Assembly: GCA_037039685.1 (NCBI GenBank)
Contig: JAWNGF010000007.1
Span: forward strand, 806,001-870,000
DNA from: Ceratobasidium sp. AG-K
Lineage: Eukaryota > Basidiomycota > Agaricomycetes > Cantharellales > Ceratobasidiaceae
Length of the DNA stretch: 64,000 nt
Direction: 5' to 3'
Position numbers and translations under genes: made by a program. Below, piece by piece: positions 12,373 to 23,226 of the stretch. Every line of letters begins with the position of its first letter. Position 1 is the stretch's first letter. The notes under the pieces are model-generated. The model did not search any database. It was given only the letters and a program-made list of their open reading frames with translations, and was not told the DNA's origin.

Positions 12373-14698
12373 CTAGGAGCGAATCTTCCACCCATCGCCC
12401 TTGCGCTTCTTCCCATTCAGCCCACCAAACCCTTCCCGGACCATCAGCCAAAGCCCAGTCGTACACACCACATCCTTGACCTCTTCCGCAGTCATGACCA
12501 TCTCCCCACCGCCCGAGCCCGAGCCCATCCCAAACGGATCGCTCGCGAGCCTCGGAACCAACTCGATCTTCTGCACGGCAATGTCCGGGAGGGGGAACGG
12601 CATTTTGAATTGCCCAATGACTTTGGGGTGGTGTGGCGCCGGGATGAGGTTCGCGAGTCGGAGTTTTCAGGCCCTCGGTGGGGGGAGTGGTGGACGTGAG
12701 GTCGCCGGGTTCGATGGGGAGGATGCGGAGCGTGCATGACCACGGTGTTTCGGAATCTTCAGGGTCAGAATCTTCGTCGTCTGACCCCGAGCTTGTTCGT
12801 ACCAGTCGAGGTTTGGTGGGGGTTTGGCTCCTGGGTTTCGTAGGTGACGTGCTTCGCGGTTTGGTGGGCGAGGCAGACCGGCGGGACGCAGGATCTGGAC
12901 TAACGCTCCGCGCACTCGCCCCGTCCGTCCCGAGCGGAACACCGAGATTATCGCCATCGGCAAGACTGTACACGCTCACGGGCCTGCCTCCGCGTGGACT
13001 AAACTCTTGCCCGCTAGACTCTTGAACACGTCTGCGCTTCTTGCCCTTGACCCACTCGAACCGGACTTCGACGCCCATTCGGGCCATGTCGACTCCGCCT
13101 GCTCCGACGAGGCCAGCGAGGACCCCACCGCCCTTGGTCCATCGTCGTAATATCCACACATAGGCGGTTGGTCGGCCGTGGGGCGGATAGGACTCGCTGC
13201 GGAGGGTCGCTTGTGTGCCTAGGACGGGAGGTTGGAGGTACGGTCCCTGAGGCGTCGTTGGAGTGGGCGGGACGACGGCGCTGTGGATGCTTGCTGGGCG
13301 TTCGCGTGCGCTGGGAGGGGGAGAGAGCATGCCACGGCCGCGGGCCCTCCGACCAAGGCGCGAGGTGTTCCGACGGTGGGGCTCAGTAGACCGGTCGGTG
13401 TCGCAGCAGGGGAATCCTTCTTCTTGAACAACCGCCCAAACAGTTTCTTCCCAGCGTTCTCTTTGGGCGTCGGGGTGGCCGATTCTTCAAGGTACGCCGG
13501 AGCCGATGCGTCCCGCGTGTGCGACAGCTCAGAGGGAGGCGAATTGTCCGACACCGCGCTGGTGCTAAGAAACGACCGGGGCCGACCCTGCCCGTGGCCG
13601 AGGTTCGAGCCGTGTCCCGCGTCCGAGGCGTCTTCGAATCCGTATCCGCCCGCACCGCTGAGAGAAAGGTTCCCGTACACCTCGATGGGTTCGAGGGTGC
13701 CGAGTCCGACAATGTCGATGCCGCGCTTTCGGAATCGCGAGACGGTGGCGTCTGTGCCTATATCGAGTGTTAGCGCCGAACAGGTAATTTTAGAAAGTGG
13801 ATGACGCGGAGAAGCCGGGGTGATCAATGAGAAGGGTAATATGACGGCGATTAAGCCTCAGTGTGATCCAGCCTCGAGTGACGATCACCGAGGCTGGATC
13901 GATAGGACGAGTCGTGGGAAGTGGGCGGCGGGTAGTAAATAAAACTTACCTGCATCGAGGACGGTGTTCTGCAACACATTGTGCGCGGAGAGGTTGTAAA
14001 GGGGAATAATTCGTCGCGTACCGCCGGCAGAGGTCGATGTCGAGGCCACGGTGGAGAACGACTGGACCGAGGATGAGGAGCCAATTGAGGAATAAAACCC
14101 AGACAGGTCCGACCTAACTCGGATTAGCACAAATCAACACCGAGGCTAGGCACGCACCGGTTTGTCCTGACACGCGTGAGCTCCTCGTCGTCGTGCTGTG
14201 CCTCTTTGCGACTCTGTAGCCCAGCGCTAATGGGTGGGACGTTGGGCACCCCTCCTGCTGCAGAGTAGCCGCGGCCTTCAGTACTGGACGCAGATGCGGT
14301 GGTTGAGACGGATGACGAGCGTTGTTGTTGCGGTTGGATGGACGGGGGAATGAGTTGAAGTTGCAGGTTGAGGGGGTGGTTGGAGACCGACGGCGGGGGA
14401 CGAACAACTACAAATGTCTACGCAATTAGCTACGTTGAGGAAAAGCATCCAAACTCACCTCGTTTAATGGTTTACGTTTTCGCTGTTTCTCCTTGATCTG
14501 CTCTTCCTGCTGTTCTTCCTCTGGCGACTCTGCCTCGGGTTGCTGCGGCACCGGCGTGCGCACTCCGTCAAACTTGCGCTTGACCGCCATAAGTCGATCA
14601 AACGGATTGATCGACCCATTACTATTCGTCGGTGTTTGTTGGTCCTTCTCTTGGCCCGGCAAGAGGTTCGGGAGCATGTTGGAAAACGAGGAGAACAT
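12373..14698 (-). CDS. conserved low-complexity fungal protein of unknown function
   Basis: Four exons on minus: 14698-14459, 14407-14158, 14113-13950, 13757-12373. The start is the ATG of MFSSFSNMLPNLLPGQ. Visible parts: NPFDRLMAVKRKFDGVR, a Q/E/K-rich stretch, a proline/serine-rich exon 2, IIPLYNLSAHNVLQNT, RKRGIDIVGLGTLEPIEVY, a lysine cluster KKLFGRLFKKK, repeats of SPTKPRS, and a compact C-terminus with LRLANLIPAPHHPK, IGQFKMPFPLPDI and TGLWLMVREGFGGL. Three single-base errors are needed to read through: one missing C near 14395, one missing C near 13315 and one extra A in an AAAA run near 12665. I do not recognise the family; the ordered C-terminus suggests a conserved domain. Neighbours are F-box genes and give no hint of function. 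Confidence 0.65.
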
Positions 14699-15814
14699 GG
14701 TGGTAATGCCCAAGAGAATTAGCCGCCGGTATTATTATAGTAGCGGAGCGCGCGGCACGCCCAGGCGCGGTAACAATTGCGCGGATAGGGGTGTTCGAGC
14801 GCGGGATGGCGGCAAGTATGGGTTTAGCTTGGTTGCCTGGTGGCTGCGCAACAATGACAGGTCGTGATCAGGACTGGACAGCACTTGATATACCCAACCA
14901 GGCGCTTAGGTAATCGTACTCCAATGACGTCCGCAGATCCACTAGATGACGGACCTCGGCCGTTGCGGCGCCCGTCTGCTAAATAGCCTTGCGTATCGTT
15001 TGTTTGGATTCTTCCAGCTGATTTTTTGAGTGTGGATTTTTTTGAGTTGCTTGTACCGGTCTCGGTCTCGGCGTGGATCCTATCCATGCTGGTTATGCCT
15101 GGATACGATCGCCACACTTCACTCGGCGTCGGTCATTTCATTTCTCACAGGCTGCGCCGTAGTCGACCAATTACAATATCGATCAACCCCTTGTTGGCGC
15201 AGTTCAAGCGTTGGACGACCAACGACTCGGTGGGCGCTTATGCGTGGCAGATCGCGGATCGGGAGCTCATTCGTCCGTCCTCCGCGCGAGCTCGTCTCGA
15301 GGACTGTTTAGTGTTGCACCGGTAGAGCTGATTGGATATCGATCATAAGAAACTTCGAGATGCGCTGGATAACGTTGGTTTGATGCGCTGGTTGTCGCAC
15401 ATAGCACATGGATTCGGTGTTTCCATTCATAGGACACTGGAAATCTTGGCATAGGCAGTGCACGCAGCAGGTCGAGAATAACATGGATTTCCTCTTGGCC
15501 CGGTCGACATTTTCAACTACTTCTCATTTGCGACTCCGTTGGCAAAAAGTCAAACCGAGGGCGAGTCGAAACCGCTTGTGAACAAATGTATCACGTGTAT
15601 TGGACTTATTCACAATACATGTTTAACGGATTTCATGCCCGCCATTAAGAACCCAATTGGTCTAGAGGACAAATCCCGAAGAGAGGGATGCAGGAACGGG
15701 ATCGCCCGGAGGTTGATACAGCTACAAGGAGGATCGAATGTGAAGGTATCCGAAGCCAATCACGTGAGTCTAATAAATCAGTTTCCGACCATCTTATCGG
15801 GCTCGTTACCTGCT
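14699..15814. other. divergent intergenic region
   Basis: About 1.1 kb between the minus-strand gene starting at 14698 and F-box copy D starting at 15815, so it should hold both promoters. The frame of copy D stays open upstream to 15539, but that stretch has no family similarity and is taken as non-coding. Confidence 0.45.
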
Positions 15815-17437
15815 ATGCCCGAGGTCATGGAAAAAGTCACTGCCGCCCGAATGCGCTTTGAGTCTGTGCTCCAAGAATACCTAAATGCATGCTCTGCGCT
15901 ACATGATAGGAGCTTGGCAAGAGAACTCTCTTCGACCGAACTACAAGCCTTTACATCAGCTGAACTCGCACGCTTCGCGAGCCACGAGACAAAACTTCAC
16001 CAAACCAGAGCACTAGTCAGTAGCAGTAACAACCTATCGCGATCCGTAAGCGCTCTCCCTCCCGAGATCCTCTCTTGCATTTTCCACCTCATTCCCCGCG
16101 AACGACATTCCAATTCGAAGAACTACTTGCTCTTTCCTAAACAGCTAGAGCACTTGTCCCACGTCTGCTCCCATTGGCGCCAAGTCACACTCGGCACACC
16201 TTCACTTTGGTCATTTATCCTCCTTGCTCCACGGAACCCTGCCAACAAAAGATTGATCTTGCGTGCAAGGATTTATGCAACCCGAGCCAATACGTTGCCA
16301 CTCCAGATCCACATGACAGAGTACAAGCGTGTGGATGTTTTACCCGATGGTTCTGGTCTACCTGATACAGATGCCGATCTACTACAGTTCCTGAACTTGG
16401 TCTCCCATCGAATATCCTCAATAGAGTTAGCCGCCCCCCTAAGAGCATCCGGATTCTACACCGGACTTCTGGCAACCTGCCTTGCCGGCGCAGTTCCGGG
16501 CATATTCACCCGGCTCGACATTAATAACGTGGCCGAACCGTGGTCTCGAGAACATGCTCTCATTGGGTCTGCTGAGGAATTAAGCCAAACGGGGAACTTG
16601 GCACTCGACATTCCAGCACACCACCTCCAGGATCTCCTGGATTCCGTCACGAGCATCTCGCTTCGGGACGCCAATCCTGCATGGGCCAGTAAAGCATTCC
16701 ATGGGCTTATCGAACTCCGCCTTTCCCCTGGCCATAACTTTGCGGGATTCATTATAGACGAATCTGACCTTTATCTGGTGTTATCTGCTAGTCCTGGCTT
16801 GCGTGTATTTGTGTATGGTATGCCAATAGGCGCCCAACGTTCTAGGAAGAATCCGGCTGCTCCTATTGCGCTTAAGGACCTCGAAGTACTCGATCTTGGG
16901 CAATCACATCACTATTATGTCGAGACCATACTACACATGGTTTCTCCAGGTTCTAGACTATCCGTCGTATGCATCAATATTGATGGTGCTAGGGAACATG
17001 ATTCTCACCTCAACAACGCGATCTATCGATTTTTCAGTCGGACAGCTGCACCAAGACTACGTTTGACCCGCATCAATTCGCTTGTATGGCTGAAAAATCT
17101 ATACTATGCAGCCTCTCGTATTTCAACCCTAGCCATAGACCGCTTACTGCTCGACAGTACCTCGGACGTTCCATTTATTCAGAGAGCGAACACTCCAGCT
17201 CTATTATATGGGGCAGAACACTTGTACCTATCAAACTCTCGGATGTCTCTGCTTCAGCTCTGTTGGGTACTCGAGACATATTCTGTCCGTACACTCACGA
17301 TGTGGCAGTGCCATGTTTGTTCTGACTCTGGAGCCGATATAGAAAAGGACAGGCTCGCAGCGGCGCTGCTTCGAAAGTGTCCAGTGGTAAACCTGTTGGA
17401 AAACGAAGGGGAGAATCAGCTTTGGTATGGAGCCTAG
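15815..17437 (+). CDS. F-box-like protein, copy D (540 aa, intact)
   Basis: Single exon. N-terminal VLQEYLNACSALHDRS, F-box core VSALPPEILSCIFHLI, CSHWRQVTLGTPSLWSFILL, then leucine-rich blocks (ISSIELAAPL, FHGLIELRLSPG, LKDLEVLDLG) and a C-terminus with MWQCHVCSDSG and CPVVNLLENEGENQ. The ATG at 15815 (MPEVMEK) is preferred over the open upstream frame because it matches the start-to-F-box distance in copies A and C. Likely an SCF substrate receptor by family. Copy E downstream is its closest relative in the window. Confidence 0.85.
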   Translation: MPEVMEKVTAARMRFESVLQEYLNACSALHDRSLARELSSTELQAFTSAELARFASHETKLHQTRALVSSSNNLSRSVSALPPEILSCIFHLIPRERHSNSKNYLLFPKQLEHLSHVCSHWRQVTLGTPSLWSFILLAPRNPANKRLILRARIYATRANTLPLQIHMTEYKRVDVLPDGSGLPDTDADLLQFLNLVSHRISSIELAAPLRASGFYTGLLATCLAGAVPGIFTRLDINNVAEPWSREHALIGSAEELSQTGNLALDIPAHHLQDLLDSVTSISLRDANPAWASKAFHGLIELRLSPGHNFAGFIIDESDLYLVLSASPGLRVFVYGMPIGAQRSRKNPAAPIALKDLEVLDLGQSHHYYVETILHMVSPGSRLSVVCINIDGAREHDSHLNNAIYRFFSRTAAPRLRLTRINSLVWLKNLYYAASRISTLAIDRLLLDSTSDVPFIQRANTPALLYGAEHLYLSNSRMSLLQLCWVLETYSVRTLTMWQCHVCSDSGADIEKDRLAAALLRKCPVVNLLENEGENQLWYGA

Positions 17438-18222
17438 CTTGCTGAAACCTATTCAATCGAGATTTTCTGCTCCCACCAAGAGAGATCGGGTTGAGGCTGT
17501 AAGGCAATCTCAACTTTCAGTCTGAAAGTATCTAACGAGGAACAAAACACACTCAGGTGGCATGTGGATAGAATTTTTAGCCCCATCGACATTACAGACG
17601 ATTCGTGATGGATATTAGTAATATTGTGGTTGGGATACGCATGCATACGTGTACAGCGTATTCGCTTGATTGAACAGAGAAGCCTGTGCCCCCCGCCACC
17701 TCGCTAACGCAAGCCTACTTGCACACGCAAAGTTCTATGCCGCCCGAGCTGGTGGATTGCCGCTGCAAATCCATATTACCAAGTATTCTGCTGTTCCCTA
17801 TCACATTCCACTTGAGGAGCAATACCTCTTGGAGTTCCTGGGCTTGGTTTCACCTCGAATAGGCACACTGGAGCTATCAGCGCCCTGGAGGAACTCGAAG
17901 TACTATACTGAGTACCTCCGAAGCTGTCTTGCTGGGGCAGTTTTAGGCACACTGACACGACTTGAAATCGATAACAAGGGCGACTCCTGGTCTAGAACTT
18001 GCCCTCGAATTGCATCCGCACATGCTTCTCCCCAGTGGCATGACATACCACTAGATATTCCCACTCAAATTCTTGAGAATCTTCTACTCTCCGTTACCAC
18101 GCTCTCACTCGGGGATACCTACATTGGATGGACTAGTCGAGCCTATCACGGGCTTGTCGAGCTACGGCTTTGCTGCCCCGTCACAAAGAAATTGTCGATA
18201 CCCGAGTCTGACCTGTATGGTA

Positions 18223-18435
18223 CAGTTAGTTACATTACTATATGCAGAAATCACGTGCGACGAGGATTTGGCCTGGATCCAAGTAAATCGACCTACAGAA
18301 AATGTGCGTTAAATACAATAAGATAGAGAAATGTCAGGGCTACATACCGTATAAATTGGCGTGTCTGTAGCACCAAAAATGACTGAGTTGAAAAATTACT
18401 AAATGCGAGGCTGTGTCCATACCGTTTTGTAACAC
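18223..18435 (+). repeat. left terminal inverted repeat of the foldback element
   Basis: Pairs with 19602-19814 in reverse orientation with about a dozen mismatches by eye; weaker pairing continues inward to the middle of the element. Confidence 0.85.
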
Positions 18436-19601
18436 ACGGTTGTGCTTGAACACTCCCTGTTGGCACTTGTCAACCAGAGGGTTATGGTACCTGCTATTAA
18501 ACGATTATGACACATTTGGGCTACTATCATTGTAGGACGACTTTATTCACTGGTGAGAGAACTAGAATTGCTAAAGATCCACAAAAAAAAGCGCTGAGCA
18601 AGGGATTTAAGGCTCAATGGGTGTGTTACGTTTTTGAGCAACTCTAAATGCCACCTAAGATGCTATTTGGGTAAAATATTGCTGTAGAGCTACTAGCACA
18701 GGTCTTGGGGGGATTTTACATTTGCTTTCCCATTGAAAACGAGTTTCATATGCGCACACATGAGGCCCACACAGCGATATTACTGCATTTTGGGATGCTT
18801 AATCACCGTCAATTGGCTTGATACTGCCTATACACATGTATAAGTGACAGGAAATTTTGCTGCGCTGAGAATCGCCTTGCTCCAGCACCGTCAATGGGTT
18901 GTTAAGAGGCAAACTTATGGGAGTAAAACAACCCTGTCGCCTTACTCCAGCAAATCTTAGTCACCCCAAGCATTTGAATGGATAATCAAAAAACAGGGCA
19001 ACAGTAATGAGATAAGATCTATGGCTAATTCCTGAATGAGGGCGTCCTTGTTCTAATGAGCTCGTAGAGAAACAATTTAGGTTTGCCAAGGTAGGGTGCC
19101 AAGGTTATTTTCCCTTTGTAAATTTGCCTCTTCATGGCCCATCAACGGCTTTGGAGCGACGCAATTCTCAGTCCTACGGCAACTCTTGTTATTTATACAT
19201 GTCTATAGTTATTATTGAGCAAGAAAACAACGTTTAAGTGCCCCAAAATGCAATAATACTGCTGCCTGGGCCGCATGTATGCACAAACAAAATGTGTTTC
19301 CAATGGGAAAACAAATGTAAAGTACACAAAAAACCCCTTCTGATCGATTTAATGAACTATTCTACCCAATGAAAACGCCGATTCACGTCCGAGGCCTCTC
19401 AAAAATGTATGGCACCCATTGAGCCTTGAGCCCCCTGCTCTGCGCCTTGTTTCACATCTATTTAGCAACCTGGGATCTCTTATCATCTGAGAAAGCTACC
19501 CTGAGATAGTGATACACCAGTTGTAGTATAATACTCTTACCACGGGTAGTATACTGCCTGAGTTGATGAGCACCAACGGGGGGGTGCTTAAGCTCAAGTG
19601 T

Positions 19602-19814
19602 GTGTTACAAAACAGTATGGGCACAGCCTCGCGATTAGTAATTTTTCAACTCAGTCATTTTAGGTACTACAGACACGCCAGTTTATACGGTATGTAGCCC
19701 TGACATTGCTCTATCTTATTGTATTTAACGCACATTTTCTGTAGGTCAATTTACTTGGATCCAAGCCAAATCCTCGTTGCACGTGATTTCTGTATATAGT
19801 AATGTAACTAACTG
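19602..19814 (-). repeat. right terminal inverted repeat of the foldback element
   Basis: Reverse complement of the left end at 18223-18435; the outermost 21 bases are identical. Confidence 0.85.
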
Positions 19815-19976
19815 TATCCTCTCTGCCAGTCCTGGGCTACATGTTATTGTCTTTGAACTGTTGATTGCGGATCCATATCAAGAAAGCTCCCTGATTGCTT
19901 GAGCATTAAAACACGCTTGATATTGGGAGACTGGAATACAGATGCCTTGGAGCTATGCTACGACTATAAGTAAATA

Positions 19977-21935
19977 TCACACTGTTGTCCGACGCAAGAT
20001 TCTTGAACAGGGTCGAGTCGAGCGGTGAACGCGGGGCATTGGGCGCTGCGGCTTCACACCGCCAAAACCGTTCGGCAGTGACTTCCATATCTCGCCCATT
20101 CCCCTCTCGAGGTCTTCCTCAACGAGCTGGGCGGCGGCTAGCTGATATCCCTCGACCCGCTTGGCGTGTTGTTGAATGCGCCGGTGAACGTGATCCTGTA
20201 TGTTGACAACAGTAAGGTCCGACTGGATTGGCTATGTATGCCGCGAAGGACAGAAGCGGAGAGGAGAAGAAACAACGTAAGCTACAAACATCGGTGGGCA
20301 GCGTGGGTTTACCTCAAGCAGTGCGATCGCGCCCGGGCCAGTAGAACCAGAGAGTGCTTCCGTTAGAAGTCGAGTGAGACAGTATTGTATACTGTACATC
20401 CATCTTTCTCTATCCACGCGACAGTGTAGTAAGCCAAGGGTTTTGCTTCGCGTGTCTATGACTGGCAACCGACACAGCTCATAGTTGGTCAGAACCTCCG
20501 CATGAGTCTTCTTGTCGCTTGTTTGATCCCATGCCGTCTCGAAATTGTCATCCAGAAGTGCCAAGCCACCAGACTTGCCGAAGGATAGTGCGAGTAAAAT
20601 CCTACCAAGTTCGAACCGTGCCCGGGTGCGCATGTCTAGTTGACAGCGTCGTCACATACTTTGCTGCAGCAACAAATAGCAACACTGGACTTTACCTAGT
20701 TTGTCACCCACACCTGGAACACCCCTTACCACATCCATATCATAGGCCCACCAATTAGCAAAAGGCACGATAACCGAGGCCAGCAGTTCGATAGACCTTG
20801 AAGAACCACCGCCGCGCTCAATTAGCTTCATCTTGTAGACCCAGTACAAATCCGAGTAATATTGCCTGACGACCCTTGCCTTACACGAGAGGTCGGCTTT
20901 GATTAGCGCCCGTTGCACCATGGGATCCCTGAGCTTGGTGTCGGGATACAGGTCACCGTTTCCCCCGTCAAGCAGTGTTTCCAGACCAATTGCACCCGCA
21001 TCGCCATCGCTCGACGCCTTGTTCGTAGCCGTGTCAACGTGACCTGACAAAGATTCCATGATGGATGATTGCACGTCCCTGTACCAAAGGGTGTCGGCTA
21101 TACCCATTACCACGTTCCCATATGCACCAGACTTAATCTCTGATCGAAGCAGCTCCACTACGTCATTCACCAGGTTTGGGCAGTCAGGTTCAAGCAACGA
21201 GCAGATACCGATCCCAAAGTAGTCGAATGCATCGTTGTGCTTCTTCCGTGGCAGCTCCTTGAGCACGTCGTCCACCAGTTTTGGCCAGGTCTCTGGAGTG
21301 ATAAGCGTTGTCTCCCATTCGGCGACTCGTCGGGTGAGGATAGTGATTATGGTGTTACAGAAAAAGTAGCAGTTGTATCGCTGGAGTGTGTAGATCGATG
21401 CTCGGCAGTGCTGCGTAATGGAATAGCAGATGGCAAGGACATTGAGCAGATCAAATGTGCGAGGGAACTTGACGTGGATGACGGCTTTGGAAGGCCGCTG
21501 ACCGAGTGGCGTAGTGGCATAGTTTTCGGCAGGGAACCACTGGATGATGTCGTGAGCAGTGCATCCCAAGCGACGAATAGCGTCCATGCGTGATCCATCT
21601 CCCATTCACTCGAGTCGGCAAACCGCGCCGTCAGTGAGATGGATGAGAAGAAACTCGTGGAAGAACGGGGCCTCCAGTGTCTTGCAATGCTCGATGGATG
21701 TAACCTGCGTTGAAGGGGCTATTTGGTCGTACCACTTCATGACCTTGCAGCTGTCATGTCGCCACTCACCATGAAACTTGAGCGGAAACGGATCGGTCTT
21801 GAGGTCTCGGCTGCTAGACAAGCAGGCCAACCGGCTACTTGCGGCAAGAGAGGATAGGGAGTCGCGGATATAGTCATCGCGTTCTTGGGATTTTTGTGAG
21901 CGGAACGAGAGTCTGGGGGGTTTTCTGAGATTCAT
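19977..21935 (-). CDS. unknown-function family 1 protein (HEFL..YNCYFFC), with one in-frame TGA
   Basis: Three exons on minus: 21935-20696, 20635-20313, 20195-19977, parallel to the intact paralogue at 49884. Conserved blocks: SQERDDYIRDSLSSLA, KFHGEWRH, SIEHCKTLEAPFFHEFLLIHL, MGDGSRMDAIR, AHDIIQWF, ICYSITQH, YTLQRYNCYFFCNTI and DYFGIGICSLLEPD. The only damage is a TGA at 21606-21608, where the paralogue has CGA (Arg) before MGDGSR, a single C-to-T change at a CpG. I do not recognise a named family. A His in HEFLLIHL followed by a Cys in a YNCxxFC motif resembles permuted papain-like folds (LRAT or PPPDE type), but this is inference. The gene may be a recent pseudogene, or the stop may be a sequencing error. 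Confidence 0.7.
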
Positions 21936-23226
21936 GGGAGGTAGTCGGATGGGTCGAAGATGAAAGCAAACCAGCTAGCGGTTGGTGCGTGGAATGCTAG
22001 ACGACTGGATATATGTTGTGGATGAAACTGTGGGGAAGCTCAGCTATGGGTCACACTCTAGCTTGCAACCATACCTAATCCTCGTGGTTGGCCGCGTACA
22101 CAGCACTGGCGCCATGTACTATATACAGTGACTGTGCCCGTGCGAGCACAAAAACCAATCCGTGAGCTGAAATGGCGGCATTGCTGAAGAGAGTCGGGCA
22201 GGGGGCAGCAAGCTCGCAGGGGAAAGGTGTGTGCTCGGGACTGTCACCCTGGGCAGCCAGGGAATTCGGAAATTACCGCCTTATTTGTGAGTAGCCTCTG
22301 AGCTGGTTATGCATTCCGAACACCGGATACACGGTACTGTCGGTCGATGGCGACCCGAAAGGCCAGATATGCGGAGGTGCTACCAGAGGCCAACAAAGTT
22401 ATCACTGTGCGAATCCAACCCGTGACCTCTTGTATTTGCTTCCGACGGGACAAGCGTGCTCTTGTCAACCACAATCACAATGGACTGGTTTCCAGAAGCT
22501 TCACTAGCATATCATGTATACTACTTCTCAACCAAAAGTGAGAATCTCGGTTGGCTCTTGAGGTCTCGTGAAGCCCGGGACTATCTCGGCGGTCTCTAGA
22601 GCGCTCGGGATTGCTCATAAGCGCTCAGGAGACAAACGATGTGGAACAACCATACGGCCCCAAAATGGGCCCTACAGCCAGCTACAAGGCACCGAGACGA
22701 GCCGATAATTGAGCTGATACGTCGAGAATACTAGCTATCTACATGAAATGTTAACCTACTATTTTGTGATATGCGCAGTGCCGAGCTGGATATCAATGTA
22801 ACTCAGCTCGTGCTACTTGAGAGTAGAGAACTTCGCATATATATACCTGGATATCAATGTAACTACAGGTAATATAAGCAAATGAATATAAAAGATAAAA
22901 TCTAAACTATACCTCAGCTCGTGCTACTTGAGAGTAGAGAACTGAGGACAAAATTTTACCGAAGCGCGTGTCCATGTGGAACACAATCACGTGATACGCA
23001 TATATACACGTATAAGACTGAATATTCAACATACTATACGTGTCATAACTCAATCGCATTGCAAGGCCGAGCGACACCTTGCTGTTGGGGCTTTGAGAGC
23101 AATCCTGTTTAGCGCAAGTAGGTGATTTTACCCAGAACCTGATTCTTCCATTCGCACACATTTACAAGAACTTCAGCAGACGTGCAGAACTTTGGCCACC
23201 TTCGTGTCTTATTTTCCATACCGCGT
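21936..23226. other. intergenic, contains short direct repeats
   Basis: Lies between the 5' end of the family 1 gene and the 3' end of the kinase gene, both on minus. No supported gene. AT-rich from 22740 to 23040; see the direct repeats at 22787-22943. Confidence 0.5.
22787..22943. repeat. two nested pairs of short direct repeats
   Basis: A 17-bp string starting TGGATATCAATG is present at 22787-22803 and 22848-22864. A 31-bp string starting CTCAGCTCGTGC is present at 22802-22832 and 22913-22943. The spacing suggests replication slippage or the footprint of a small insertion. Confidence 0.7.

Larger units (their letters stand above)
18223..19814. mobile_element. 1.6-kb foldback (giant hairpin) DNA transposon, non-autonomous, TA target duplication
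   Basis: The element starts CAGTTAGTTACATTACTATA and ends in its reverse complement, flanked by TA at 18221-18222 and 19815-19816. The empty site is readable because the host F-box frame closes exactly when the element and one TA are removed. The outer 210 bp or so of the two ends agree at roughly 95% by eye. Similarity goes on inward in blocks (for example GGCTCAATGGGTG near 18615 against its complement near 19420, and TTCCCATTG near 18727 against 19305) up to a centre near 19018, so nearly the whole element is one imperfect inverted repeat. It has no open frame above 60 codons. The TA duplication and CAGT end fit a Tc1/mariner-type transposase supplied in trans; no second copy lies in the window. 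Confidence 0.88.
17680..19970 (+). pseudogene. F-box-like relic, copy E, split by a DNA transposon
   Basis: From 17680 it encodes ANASLLAHAKFYAARAGGLP, LEFLGLVSPRIGTLEL, CLAGAVLGTLTRLEID and AYHGLVELRLCCP, ending at ESDLYG (18220). The frame resumes at 19817 with ILSASPGLHVIVF. The two halves join in frame if the 1592-bp element and one copy of its TA target are removed, and then match copy D (ESDLYLVLSASPGLRVFV). The F-box half is missing on the 5' side. The 3' side decays: a stop follows at about 19901, and a frameshifted remnant continues to about 19970, where the next gene's 3' end begins. Dead twice over: truncated and interrupted. Confidence 0.82.

Noticed and set aside
15539..15814. 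N-terminal extension of F-box copy D
   Set aside because: No similarity to other copies; the ATG at 15815 gives the family's usual start-to-F-box distance.
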